Position numbers and translations under genes: made by a program. 64,000 nt of DNA from Physella acuta (lineage: Eukaryota > Mollusca > Gastropoda > Physidae), in NCBI RefSeq assembly GCF_028476545.1, contig NW_026731696.1:62001-126000 (forward strand), written 5' to 3'. Below the pieces are notes generated by a model. The model saw only the letters and a list, made by a program, of their open reading frames with translations, had not been told where the DNA came from and did not search any database. Positions 1-11,385 of this stretch are shown here, piece after piece. Position 1 is the stretch's first letter. Each line of letters starts with the position of its first letter.

Positions 1-284
1 ATGACATATTGTATCTTGTCTATGCCCCTGACACGCCCCACTTAACGAAGGTACTGGCGTCTACATGACGATGCTAAAGACGAGTCGACACATTTTTTTA
101 TGGCTAAGTGGACTCTGGAGTCAAGCACCAATCGTGTAACAATTGTTACAAGTAGAACATTAGTACAACCTCGACAGCATGGACGCAGGTCTATTGTAAC
201 TATAACAACAAGTAACAATTGTTACAACCATTCTGTGATATTATTTACAACGTTATTGATGAAGCAGTGGCATCGCTGATGTAA
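1..284. other. intergenic, no gene seen
   Basis: AT-rich sequence with no convincing exon on either strand. The only structure noticed is a pair of perfect palindromes, entered separately. Confidence 0.6.
135..225. repeat. two copies of a perfect palindrome
   Basis: TGTAACAATTGTTACA at 135-150 is a perfect 16-bp palindrome, and its 14-bp core GTAACAATTGTTAC recurs at 212-225. The spacing of about 75 bp could reflect an old duplication or a pair of dyad protein sites; the sequence does not decide between them. Confidence 0.6.
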
Positions 285-400
285 TAAATGTTTCGTTATA
301 TAATAATTGTTTCGTTTAATAATAATTGTTTCGTTAAATAATACTTGTTTCGTTAAATAATACTTGTTTCGTTAAATAACAATTGTTTCGTTAAAATACT
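285..400. repeat. tandem repeat, about 19-bp unit
   Basis: About six degenerate copies built on TTGTTTCGTTAAATAATAC. Simple minisatellite with no coding potential. Confidence 0.85.
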
Positions 401-479
401 ACACGGCTGCCAAAGTTAGCAGTATGTCCTACACAAATTACCATAGGACCAAAAGCATTTGAAGTCTCTTGACCACTCC

Positions 480-712
480 ACTCCTGGTGTCACGTCAAGT
501 TTTGACCCTCGATGTCAGTGTCACGTCATGTTTGACCTTTACTGCTGGTGTCACGTCATGTTTGACCTTCACTGCTGGTGTCACGTCATGTTTGACCTTC
601 ACTACTGGTGTCACGTCATGTTTGACCTTCACTACTGGTGTCACGTCATGTTTGACCTTCACTACTGGTGTCACGTCATGTTTGACCTTCACTGAAGGTG
701 TCACCTCAAGTA
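480..712. repeat. 30-bp minisatellite
   Basis: About 7.5 copies of a 30-bp unit that contains GGTGTCACGTCATG and TTTGACCTTCACTAC; outer copies are more diverged. The unit length is a multiple of three, so long open frames appear on both strands, but they are artefacts of the repeat. Confidence 0.95.
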
Positions 713-1087
713 TTTCAGCCAAACGATTGAAGGCTAGCACCGTACCTCTGCCAGTTTGAGAACCTGTGAGAGTGGACCAGCAACCTGTTCTCGTCATACT
801 TCTAGAAGGTTCCTTGATACCATGTAGCGCCTTGGTACTCAAGTATGACGTAACAGAAGTGGTCAGTAGTGGTCAAGATATGTCGGACAGGTCAGCTAAT
901 AAGAGAACTCGAAGGGACGAGAGAATACTTCGCATAAAAAACGCCCGTCTTGTGACTTACAAGATGCAATGCACATTTATTGGCCAATTAACTAAGTGTC
1001 TAATTAGTGCTATTAGGTGAGCAATCGAAGTAGTTTTTGGTGGCGGGATATGTGTGCATACATCACGTTGGCAGAGGCTGTGTGGTA
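713..1087. other. unique intergenic sequence
   Basis: Short open frames only. No domain, splice pattern or repeat recognised. Confidence 0.5.
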
Positions 1088-1576
1088 ATATAACTGGTGG
1101 GGTAATATAACAGGTGGGGTGATATAACAGGTGGGGTGATATAACAGGTGGGGTGATATAACAGGTGGGGTAATATAACAGGTGGGGTAATATAACAGGT
1201 GGGGTAATATAACAGGTGGGGTAATATAACAGGTGGGGTAATATAACAGGTGGGGTAATATAACAGGTGGGGTGATATAACAGGTGGGGTGATATAACAG
1301 GTGGGGTAATATAACAGGTGGGGTAATATAACAGGTGGGGTAATATAACAGGTGGAGTAATATAACAGGTGGGGTAATATAACAGGTGGGGTAATATAAC
1401 AGGTGGGGTAATATAACAGGTGGGGTAATATAACAGGTGGGGTAATATAACAGGTGGGGTAATATAACAGGTGTGGTAATATAACAGGTGTGGTATTATA
1501 ACAGGTGGGGTAATATAACAGGTGGGGTAATATAACAGGTGGGGTAATATAACAGGTGGGGAAATATAACAGGCGT
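1088..1576. repeat. 17-bp minisatellite
   Basis: About 28 near-identical copies of GTGGGGTAATATAACAG, with a few units carrying GTGATATAACAG or TGTGGTAAT. Three units make 51 bp, which creates a 200-codon minus-strand open frame of repeated 17-residue blocks; it is not a gene. Confidence 0.97.
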
Positions 1577-1639
1577 TATTATATAATAGGTGGTTACCTT
1601 GGTTAAAGAGCATTCAAGTAACCCCAAGTAACAAAACCC

Positions 1640-1780
1640 CTCCAGGTAACACCATATAACACCTTATAACACCATATAACACCTTATAACACCAGGTAAC
1701 ACCATATAACACCTTATAACACCAGGTAACACCATATAACACCTTATAACACCATATGACACCTTATAACACCAAGTAAT
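1640..1780. repeat. tandem repeat, 11/33-bp
   Basis: Higher-order array of ACACCATATAAC, ACACCTTATAAC and ACACCAGGTAAC words in near-regular alternation. Confidence 0.9.
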
Positions 1781-2589
1781 ATGATGGAGGGGTGCACGCT
1801 AGAAATGGAGGGGTGCCTTAAGCATCTTGTTTTATCGCCAGAGCTTCGTTTTTAAAAAAAAAAGGAAAAATAAACTACAAGTTTGATAAACTATGTGGCC
1901 GTCCACATATGGATTAAACATTTCATACCAAATTTGATAGTAGTTAGCATAAAATGTTAAACACAATAGAATAAAAGTTCTTTTCAGAGGACAACCTCAT
2001 TTGGGCCATAGGCCAACCCGATTCAGACCAGAGGCCAACTAACTCAGTGGCCAACTTCATTCAGACCATAGGCCAAACTAACTAAGTGGCCCACCTGATT
2101 AGAAGAAGAGGCCAAACCTAAACAGACCAAAAGCAAACCAAATCTATGCCAAAATCTGTAACAGGTAATAAAAGATTATCAGTGTCATCGGATTAAGAGA
2201 TAAAGGATGCAAGAATGGATCGTGCGTCACCTAAAGTTATATTTTAACCATAAACTGCGGGCCGCTTGTCCTAATCTAGCCTTAACCCCGTCTATTAACT
2301 AGTAAGGGAAGGAGCTTCGCCTTTGAAAACAAAACTTTATTTAGGATTAAAATAGCAGTGATTACCTGGATTTAGAATATTGACGTACAAGATCTGTTTT
2401 TAAACAATCAACTACATTAACTGAGACAAAACCTAGACAAAAGTAAACATTGAGATGGTTCAATTTTAGAGAAATAAATCCGGAAATTTCTTTTCATTTC
2501 TTGATATCTAAGTGTTTATTTCCGGGAGGATGGTCTCAACCGGATATTTCTTTTTGAGCTCAAGTTCATTGTCTAAACACTGACGTGCT
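1781..2589. other. intergenic; degenerate GGCCAAC repeats at 1995-2150
   Basis: Between 1995 and 2150 the words CAGACCA, AGGCCAAC and AACTCAGTGG recur at roughly 25- and 50-bp spacing, an eroded tandem array. The remainder is AT-rich with no gene seen. Confidence 0.6.
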
Positions 2590-3010
2590 GGTGGTGGGGT
2601 TTGGTTGGTGGTTAGTAGGTCTAGTAGGTTGGTGGTTAGTAGATCTAGTAGGTTGGTGGTTAGTAGGTTGGTGGTATGTAGTTGGTGGTAAGGTTGGTGG
2701 TTAGTAGATCTAGTAGGTTGGTGGTTAGTAGATCTAGTAGGTTGGTGATAGGTAGGTTGGGTGCTGGTAGGTTGGTGGTTAGTAGATCTAGTAGGTTGGT
2801 GGTTAGTAGTTTGGTGGTATGTAGTTGGTGGTAAGGTTAGTGGTTAGTAGATCTAGTAGGTTGGTGGTTAGTAGATCTAGTAGGTTGGTGATAGGTAGGT
2901 TGGGTGCTGGTAGGTTGGTGGTTAGTAGATCTAGTAGGTTGGGGGTAGGTAGGTTGGGTGGTGGTAGGTTGGTGGAAGTAGGTTGGTGGTAGGTTGGTGT
3001 AAGATAGGTG
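2590..3010. repeat. 24-bp minisatellite with higher-order structure
   Basis: Units built from GGTTGGTGGTTAGTAGATCT plus AGTA. A block of about 130 bp, including the variant GATAGGTAGGTTGGGTGCTG, occurs twice (near 2700 and 2830), so whole groups of units were duplicated together. Strongly GT-rich on the plus strand. Confidence 0.92.
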
Positions 3011-3597
3011 GCAGGTTTGTGAAAACCGTCTAAGCTAGCTCCTGTCAGCCTAACCTTTGTGTACTTTAACTTGCCGTCAAAACAAAAATAATTTTTTGAT
3101 TCACTTTGCAATGGCAACGGCCCAGAAAATGCTTTTAAAAAAATTCAATATTTTCAAAATTGTGTGCATTTAAAAAAATTAAATGCTGTGTGTTTTTTTT
3201 TATAAATTTTCTGCAGATTCTTTATTATGAATATATTCTGTAACAAAATAATTAATTTTATCTAGTTCAAACTGACGTTTAAATATTTCTGGTCAATCTA
3301 CAATTATCAAATGCAACAAACGGCTGAACAAAGTTTGAGTCCAGAATGTAAACCACCACGACAAACTGTGAACTGTGAATGATAGTTTTTATCCAGCTGA
3401 AAGTGAATAGTAAATCACCACGACAAACTGTAAGTGATAGTTTTTATACAGCTGAAAGGCGGGTCATGTGACTGGCCTACATAACGATGACCTTGGGCTA
3501 TTTCTATTCACCTTATCGGCTAATTAAGAGTTGCTATTAACTGTGTCATGACAGCCATAGTCTCCTCTTGCTATATGACCCGGGTCTCTTAAAAGTT
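3011..3597. other. intergenic, no gene seen
   Basis: AT-rich. A block near 3345-3460 contains an imperfect direct duplication around ACCACGACAAACTGT. Nothing else supported. Confidence 0.5.
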
Positions 3598-3890
3598 GCG
3601 TTATGCCCACTGTAGCCAACTTTATGCCCACTGTAGCCAACTTTATGCCCACTGTAGCCAACGGTATGCCCATTGTAGCCAACGTTATGCCCACTGTAGC
3701 CAACGGTATGCCCACTGTAGCCAACGGTATGCCCATTGTAGCCAATTGTATGCCCATTGTAGACAACGTTATGCCCACTGTAGCCAACGTTATGCCCACT
3801 GTAGCCAACGTTATGCCCATTGTAGCCAACGTTATGTCCATTGTAGCAAATTGTATGCCCATTCAAGCCATCGATATGTCCACTGTAAGT
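3598..3890. repeat. 21-bp minisatellite
   Basis: About 14 copies of a 21-bp unit containing ATGCCCACTGTAGCCAAC followed by GTT, TTT or GGT. All three forward frames and two reverse frames stay open because 21 is a multiple of three; not coding. Confidence 0.96.
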
Positions 3891-4093
3891 TCTGGCGGTC
3901 AATGACACAGGTAGAGTTCACCAGTAATCTGTCACCTCGGCTCGTGAGGGTTAGCTCTATGCCCAGCGGCCTTTACTCTTCCTGACACGAGTCAGGTACC
4001 CACCAGGGATGTGCTACAACTCTATCCGGGGACCCGAACTTGAGACTTTCGAGTTAGCAGACAAACTCTCTACCATTCGACCACGTCGTCCCA
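3890..4093 (-). mobile_element. tRNA-derived SINE, nearly full length
   Basis: Read on the minus strand it begins with a tRNA-like head: GGGACGACGTGGTCGAATGG spans the A-box region and AAGTTCGGGTCC the B box. A body follows with GGTGGGTACCTGACTC, AAAGGCCGCTGGGCATAG and GGTGAACTCTAC. The same body words occur in the copies at 22197, 28748, 48250 and 61365. It abuts the 21-bp minisatellite directly. Confidence 0.8.
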
Positions 4094-4261
4094 TAAAATG
4101 TGCGATATACCCATTAATGCCGTCTTTATGCCCATTAATGCCGTCTCTATACCATTCAATTACGAAAAATCGACGCTTATGTTGGTGAAAATTTGTTTTA
4201 GGGATAGGCGGCTTTGTAAAGACAAAAGTTCTCGAATAATAGACAAGAAAAGTCATACTTC

Positions 4262-4452
4262 ACTCACCTAATCTTGTGACGCCGACAGCCTGAGTTCCTG
4301 ATATTGTGAATCCGACAGTCTAAGCTCCTGATATTGTGACGCCGACAGTCAGTGTCCCTGATATTGTTGTGACGCCGACAGCCCAAGTTCCTGATATTGT
4401 GACGCCGACCGTCAGTATCCCTGATATTGTTGTGACGCTGACCTACTGTTGT
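4262..4452. repeat. tandem repeat, about 29-bp unit
   Basis: About six alternating variants containing CCTGATATTGTGACGCCGAC with either CAGTCAGTGTC or CAGCCCAAGTT spacers. Two unit types alternate, suggesting dimer amplification. Confidence 0.9.
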
Positions 4453-4741
4453 AAGCACACCACGCGATGTCTACACTGGAGCACACACGGAACTAAATTC
4501 ACTTGTACATAGAGACATGTGTTGTTGTGTCCGCTCCCTCGCGTTCTGCAGTCAATGAGTGGCTCAATATGGGGGGGGGGGGGGGAATGGGGAATTCCCG
4601 TATATTTTACCAGGGCCATCGGATGTCAAGCTAGAGATGAAGTAGGGTGGTTGGGCCATCAGATGGCAGGGCAGCTCAACAGTAGGGCCATCAGATTATG
4701 TCGTTTAACTGCAGGGCCAACCAATGGTTATGCCGTTTAAT

Positions 4742-6832
4742 TAGGTAGTCCAAACTGGCGAAAAAGTGCGTTTTAGGGTCAGTTTTTGCGGTTTTCAAAA
4801 ATAAAATTTCACTACTTCTAGTTGTCCTATAAGAATAAAAATTATATGTCAATAAAGTTTAAGCCTTTATCTGTCGTAATCTGGTATTTGTATATCTGTA
4901 ACATATGTTTGAATGTGTTTTATATTGGTTTGAAAAGTATCAGTTACGTCAACAAATTTCACCGTTTTGCGTGTACCGATCGACCCCACACTGTTTCATT
5001 TGGTTGCGGCTTCGCGACGAAGCATCGTAGAAGCATAATCTTAATGTCATTTTAAAGAGCGAATTCTAGTCTATCGTTTGATGTATAAATTGAAAAAATA
5101 ACTTGCTTATTTCATTTTAAAAAATCAGTTTTTAAACTTTAAATGACGATGTATACACGAAAACAAACTAATTCTGTTTCAATCTTTACACCGATGTAAA
5201 GTTCACTTTTATAACTACTTTGTGTTGTAAATTCAAGTCTTTCTGATTTACGGTCGCGAAGCCGTACCCTCAATAAGCATATAACCCTCGAGTCAACTTT
5301 CAGCCCCGAGTCAGTTGCTCGCCGAACGGTTTTAAAGGTTGACGACCGATGATGCTAAACGGATTTTACCCTTGCTAGAGCCTTCAAACAAGTTGTAAGT
5401 ATCATTTTTAAAGTTTCATTTACATTTTAATAAATGAATTTTAAGTTTGAATGTCAGTTTGGTTTAATTAGCACACGTTATTAATGTAAATTTGAACCCT
5501 ACTAGTCAACGGTTTTAGCGTGTGAACTACGCTTGTACACAGGGTGTGTTTAAACGTGAAGCTATTTAATTCAGGACATTCTAGGTACTTAAAATATGGA
5601 TGCACTTAACTATTAGATGCTAGTGTTTACTAATTCTTTAAAATCTATCGAATGGGATTAATGATAGGGTCGTATTACTACAGTTTATCTGGACTATCGC
5701 GTCAAAATTATGAATCGACAAATTCAAAATGGCCACCAGACATTTTTGGTTACTATGTGGACGAACTCAATTATTTACAGGGAACGAAGGTTAAATACTT
5801 ATAAAATATTATTGAAACACAAAAGAAACTTATAATTGTAATAACTATACATTTTTATCAATTTATTTAAAACAAAAGACACTAAAGTTTAAGGACTAAT
5901 GTGATTAATTTTCAATTTTCTGTTGTGCACTGATTCTGATTCCCCTGCTGAATAATGTGAAATGGTCTGCGCCAGTCTCCTTAATAAAATGTACCAGATC
6001 AATTTTTAGATGGTGGTGCAATTTAATAAGATTGTACATGTTGTGACTTAGTTTTAAATGTTATATTAGTTGTAAGTGTAAGTAGTACTTCTCATTATTT
6101 ATTTATTTTATATGCATATAGTAACAATGAAGGACAGTTAAGTTGTCCTATATGATGTTGAGAACTACAGTATGGCACCTTCATCATTGGATATCTCAAC
6201 CATTGTGGCACAAACAACGAATATTTCATTCAATAGAATTAATGTTCAAAATATACTATCAAGTTTACATTTCTTTAAACAAAAAGGTGTTTTCAGGCTT
6301 TTTCATGTTTCCAGCTACAGTCACAGGATAAATAGTAGGCCTACAAAATAGGCTAGTAGTAAATCTAATTATATTTTATTAATCACTAAATCAATTATTT
6401 ATTCCATAGCTGGAGACATTTATGGTGGCCTATCCAGAACTTTCCTTACAAGGGAAGGAGGCCAAGCCCCCCCCCCCCCAACTACAGTTCCCAAAACATA
6501 TCACTTACTCTTGATGCTCAACAAGATCAAGGTTGGGGGTAACTAGACATACAAAGATGTGGAGTTGTCGTTTTAAAAACTGTTCCCCCAAAGCAGTTAT
6601 CAACCCAATAGGTTTGAATGTAACAGCAACTGCTGCATTACTTGTAGGCATCACGTCTTTATTAGATTACATTACATTACTCCACTAAATTTTGATTCTG
6701 TTTCTCCTGCTCTAGATAACTGTGACATTTTTTAAAAATAATATTTTAACTCATGTGATTTTTGAAAATATTGAACACATTATTCCTGTTAATGTTACCA
6801 ACAAAATAGTTTTAGAGTTATTCTATGTCCAA

Positions 6833-6880
<48 letters not shown>

Positions 6881-7234
6881 AAATAAAAGTGACCAAAACG
6901 CATTTTTGTCATTTTCAATTATTTTTTTACCTTAGAAAGACTCATTTTAGATGACTGAAAAAAATTGGGCATATATATTACAAACTTTGCAGTAACCTTA
7001 CCAATTTCTACACTTCTATGTTATTTAGTTTAGAAAATATGGGTTCTCAAAAATGGCACTTTTTAAAAATCAGTTTTTTACCAAATTTTGCTTTTTTAAA
7101 AATCGCATAACTTTTTTATTTATTAAGATATTTTTATAAAATTTGTGGCATAGAGCTTACAATTAAAAGTTCTTTCATGCCATACTCACTCCAGAAGTCT
7201 GCAATCAATAGTTAATTTCAGTTTGGACTACCTA
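4742..7234. mobile_element. 2.5-kb non-autonomous DNA transposon
   Basis: The two ends are inverted repeats of 16 bp, TAGGTAGTCCAAACTG on the left and its complement on the right. They are flanked on both sides by the direct repeat GTTTAAT (4735-4741 and 7235-7241), a clean 7-bp target duplication. No transposase-like protein is visible inside. Internal features are an inverted pair of GGCTTCGCGAC (about 5009 and 5250), a poly(C) tract at about 6469 and an A40 run at 6836-6875. A 7-bp duplication does not fix the superfamily; P-like or Dada-like are possible, hAT less so. Confidence 0.8.
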
Positions 7235-7241
7235 GTTTAAT

Positions 7242-7564
7242 GTAGGACCTTACATCGAAAGGGTCGCCTAACTTAGGAAAGTTGAGAAAATATATTCAGT
7301 GACTCACAGTGGATGAGCTTTGAAACTTTAGACTGGTGAGCTGTGTGTAAGGCAAGTGTGTAGTCTAGAGTAAGTGTGCCGTGTAGAACGTGTTGTGTGT
7401 AGGACAAGTACGTAATCAGGGACAAGTGTGTAGTGTATAGTCGAGAACACATGTGTAGTTGATGACAAGTGTGTTATAGGTAGTGGAGACATTTAAACTT
7501 CACCTCAACTAAATGACACAGGTTGTCAAGAACCCAGTACCCTATGAGCGTGTCAACAACCAAC
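7242..7564. other. intergenic; degenerate GTGTAG repeats
   Basis: Between about 7330 and 7480 the words GACAAGTGTGTAG and GTGTGTAG recur irregularly, an eroded short repeat. No gene seen. Confidence 0.5.
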
Positions 7565-7812
7565 CACTAGACAACACACACCGACCAAGACACCAACACA
7601 CGCCAACCAAGACACTAACACCAACACACGCCAACCAAGACACCAACACACGCCAACCAAGACACCAACACACGCCAACCAAGACACCAACACACGCCAA
7701 CCAAGACACCAACACACGCCAACCAAGACACCAACACACGCCAAACAAGACACCAACACACGCCAACCAAGACAGTAACAACAACACACGCCAACCAAGA
7801 CACCAACACATC
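7565..7812. repeat. 22-bp minisatellite
   Basis: About 11 copies of ACACCAACACACGCCAACCA plus AG. Purely C/A on the plus strand, so long open frames appear in several phases; these are not genes. Confidence 0.96.
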
Positions 7813-8627
7813 TATCCTCCACTTGACGAGTCAACTTTCTCACCATCACTCACATCATTCAAGTGCACAACACGGAAGCACCAGGTCACGTGACTGTGTA
7901 TTCGACACAACAACTTAGTTTAGCGTACACAGATCTAAAAACAACAGTGGGAAGACAGGGAAGACAGTACTTATAATAAAACGTAAATTTTTAAAAATGT
8001 GTTAAAGAAAGTCCAAAAGCGGCCTACGGTGTTTACTAATGTTATCTAAAGAAAGAAAAATGTGTAGAGTCAGTGGTTGGCTCAAGGTTTGAAAACTTTC
8101 GTGAACACAGTTCACCGAGTATTAGGTGAGGCCCCCCCCCCCCCCCCACTTAATCTTGTTATCTCCCCTTTTGTTCCACACGAACACGACTGTTATAGTG
8201 ACGACACAGTTATGAATATAGACATGACCAATCGAATGATTCCAAAATGTTGTAGGTATCTAGAAACCTAGAGAGAAACCTGAAAGAAATTGACCGTAAA
8301 GCTTCTATCTAATGAAATCGATTGCCCCTCTCTAACGCAATTTTTAATGTATCGTCTTACTATAAAATTGGTAGAATTTTTCATCGACTACCGTTAAAGA
8401 TTGTGATTTGACCCTGAATCTGTTCTCGTGTAGGTGAAATAGAGTCGCTGTGTCTTGGTCGGACACAAAAAGGCTGTTTATGAGCTGACAGAGGTATGAT
8501 ATCTTTAGCTCAAGCTTAAGGTCCCGACCAAAAACTCTCCGCTGGTTAGCTCTTATAAAAACTTTTGACGCCTGGATATACCCCATTTTATGTCTAGAGT
8601 ACTCATGGTACGGTTAGACTACCTCGC
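7813..8627. other. intergenic with poly(C) tract
   Basis: Includes a C tract near 8131-8147. Several short open frames but no domain, conserved-looking peptide or splice pattern recognised. Confidence 0.5.
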
Positions 8628-8870
8628 AGTAGACGTCCATATGACGTCCAGTCAGACGTTCATTTGACTCCAGTGAGACGTCAATTATAAGATCACTTTA
8701 ACGTAGTCTATAGCGCCTAGTTTAACCTACAGTTTCAAAGTCTTCTCCAACGTTCTATCTGACTCTTACAAACGTTCGATCTTCTGTCGTTAGGCGCCCA
8801 GCATGACGTCCAGCCTCACGTCCAGCCTCACGTCCAGCATGACGTCCAGTTTGACGTCTGACATTTTACA
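8628..8870. repeat. degenerate GACGTCCAG repeats
   Basis: Two clusters (8628-8685 and 8800-8865) of 9-12-bp units based on GACGTCCAG. They are rich in the palindrome GACGTC, separated by about 110 bp of unique sequence. A second eroded repeat with GTGAGGTC follows at about 8935-8995. Confidence 0.8.
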
Positions 8871-9149
8871 GTTTTGTCTCACCTGCAGGACCGTGGCTGT
8901 GTGCAGGTAACAAATTAGGTCAGATTAAATTCTCGGTGAGGTCAGTCTAATCTCTACCAGTGAGGTCATGCTGACCCATAGGAGTGAGGTCGGTCTCAAA
9001 CAAAAACGGAAATCAGTTTTACAACGGAACAAACACTGCTAGACATGCTGAATAAATGTTGTTTTGTTTTTGTTTTGTTTTTTTCTTCTTCTGAGCTGAA
9101 CATGATTTAACGTGAATTTGTTGCAGATAACTAGGGACAAGTAGCAAAT

Positions 9150-9475
9150 AAGAAACAGAAGTTTCTAATTTAACTGGGCACAAGTTGCTAGTAACTTAGC
9201 ACATGTTGTGATAACTGGGTACAAATGGTGATAACTGGGCAATTGTTGCTGATAACTGGGCACAAGTTGTAATAACTGGGCACAAGTTGCTGATAACTGG
9301 GCACAAGTTGCTGATAACTGGGCACAAGTTGCTGATAACTGGGCACAAGTTGCTGATAACTGGGCACAAGTTGCTGATAACTGGGCACAAGTTGCTGATA
9401 ACTGGGCACAAGTTGCTGATAACTTGGCACAAATTGCTGATAACTGGACATTAGTTCACGATAACTCGGTACAAA
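9150..9475. repeat. 21-bp minisatellite
   Basis: About 13 copies of GCTGATAACTGGGCACAAGT plus T; the central eight are nearly identical and the flanks degenerate in both directions, a typical array age gradient. Confidence 0.95.
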
Positions 9476-9714
9476 CCATTGCCTTTTACTTTAACTTTAG
9501 ATTACTTGAACACATCTTATCCTGTTGAATATAGGCTGCTGATGCTATCACTGTCGTTGTCTGTTTTTACTTGAGGGAAACTATTTATTTCCACACGGCT
9601 TTTATGCGAGCTGTTAATTAAATTGACATTTGTAGCAAGCTAAATGTCAGGTGGGCATTTAAATAGTTGAGGCTTTAACTCATGCGTTTTACCTGTAGAT
9701 CATTAGCACAGATT

Positions 9715-9905
9715 TGTGGGGGTGGGATGGGGGAGGTGGGTGGTTGGGATGTGGGGTGGGTGGTGGGTGGTGGGATGGGGAGGTGGGGGTGGTATGTTGG
9801 AGGGCGAGGGGTATAAGGTGAAGAATGAATGGAGGATTGTTGGGGTTAGGCTGTTATTGGTGAGTGAGAGTGTGTGGATGATGATAGTGGTGAGTGAGGG
9901 TGTGT
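9715..9905. repeat. G-rich tract with GGGTGG and GTGTGTGGA motifs
   Basis: 9715-9800 is almost free of C on the plus strand and has many GGG runs within short distance (GGGTGGGTGGTGGGTGG type), so it could fold as G-quadruplex. 9850-9905 adds GTGAGTGAGxGTGTGTGGA copies. Confidence 0.8.
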
Positions 9906-9944
9906 GGAGGGTGTTACTAATTGTCACAAAGTGTTAGGACATAC

Positions 9945-10470
9945 TATGGTAGCCCCCAGGTGTACATACTATGGTAGCCCTCAGGTGTACATACTATGGT
10001 AGCCCTCAGGTGTACATACTATGGTAGCCACCAGGTGTACATACTATGGTAGCCTTCAGGTGTACATACTATGGTAGCCCTCAGGTGTACATACTATGGT
10101 AGCCCTCAGGTGTACATACTATGGTAGCCCTCAGGTGTACATACTATGGTAGACCTCAGGTGTACATACTATGGTAGCCACCAGGTGTACATACTATGGT
10201 AGCCTTCAGGTGTACATACTATGGTAGCCCTCAGGTGTACATACTATGGTAGCCCTCAGGTGTACATACTATGGTAGGCCCCAGGTGTACATACTATGGT
10301 AGCCCTCAGGTGTACATACTATGGTAGCCCTCAGGTGTACATACTATGGTAGCCCTCAGGTGTACATACTATGGTAGCCCTCAGGTGTACATACTATGGT
10401 AGGCCCCAGGTGTACATACTATGGTAGCCCTCAGGTGTACATACTATGGTAGCCCTCAGGTGTATATACT
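9945..10470. repeat. 25-bp minisatellite
   Basis: About 21 copies of a 25-bp unit made of GGTGTACATACTATGGTAGC plus CCTCA, with variants (CCACCA, CTTCA, GCCCCA). The variants recur in the same order at two places, indicating block duplication. Confidence 0.97.
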
Positions 10471-11385
10471 ACGGGAGAAATTTACCTGATGTGGGGCCTA
10501 GGGTGGATGTTTCAGGTATTTGATGACTCAGCTATTTCGCTAAATGTTCTTTTTAAAATTATGTGAACTCATGTCCGCACGCATTCACGTAACACATCAG
10601 ATAAAGTAGTTCAAGGTCAAGTATTAACACGAGTGTGCTAGGTTCAAATCCTCCTCAATCTCATGTGTTCTCGAGGTAGGTACACTATACACTGAACCAA
10701 ACTACTTCAGTCAAGACACTTCATTATGGGCATATTTTTAGAATCTATTTAATAATGAAAACTATAAAAGAACGAACCTTTTTCTGGATTTTAAGTCATT
10801 TAGCTGGTTATCCACTAGTTTGATATAAATGAAGCTGTATCTAGCTGGTATATTGACAATTTCTTATTCCAAGCGCAATGACTGGAAAATTTTCGAGGAT
10901 TTTAATGAGTTATTTCTCTTTCATTACAAGCTAAAAATGTGATCACGCTAAATCCTTAAAAGCAACAACAACAACAAAAAAACCGCCAGAGATCTCTTCA
11001 ACCAACATAGTGCATCCCCCCCCCCCCACACACACACACTCATTCTAATGGGTGTGTGGGGGAGGGAAGCCAAATAATATTCCTTTTTCTTTCGCGATGT
11101 GCAATATTTTACTCATTTGATACGGACTTTTATCTTAAACGTCCCATCTGTAGATTACGTTTATGTTTGTTTGTTTTTTGCAATGAAAATATTTACGTTA
11201 CCTTTTCAAACAATCCAATGGAATTTTTTTTTAAATATTGAACACTGACATAAACATGAGCTGTACACAAAACCTAAATTGTCACTTTTGTCTGTATATA
11301 TGTCTGTCTACGTCTCCCTTGTTACGTCATGTTTCTGCCGTCTGTCTGTGTGTCTGTCTAACATTGCTCACCACACAACTACGAG
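10471..11385. other. intergenic, no gene firmly seen
   Basis: AT-rich. A B-box-like TAGGTTCAAATCC at about 10640 hints at an old tRNA-derived SINE fragment. A poly(C) plus CA tract lies at about 11018-11038. Confidence 0.45.

Noticed and set aside
459-842. Cysteine/histidine-rich repeat peptides (CHVMFDLH) that look like a metal-binding repeat protein
   Set aside because: 30-bp minisatellite; three overlapping frames equally open.
957-1613. 218-codon minus-strand frame of repeated ITPPVILPHLLYY-type blocks
   Set aside because: Generated by the 17-bp minisatellite (three units = 51 bp); identical repeats in all phases, no start context or splice pattern.
3524-3985. Repetitive frames such as MPTVANF and YAHCSQR
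   Set aside because: 21-bp minisatellite open in several frames; no codon bias between frames.
3890-4093. A functional tRNA gene
   Set aside because: The tRNA-like head cannot form a full cloverleaf with matching acceptor arm and is fused to a SINE body shared with other copies.
7513-7893. Asn/Thr/Gln-rich repeat protein
   Set aside because: 22-bp C/A-only minisatellite; all phases open on both strands.
9188-9451. VPSYQQL repeat peptide, resembling a structural or adhesive protein
   Set aside because: 21-bp minisatellite with degenerate edges and no signal peptide.
9945-10470. CRISPR-like array of regular repeats
   Set aside because: The 25-bp units are contiguous with no unique spacers, and the sequence is eukaryotic.
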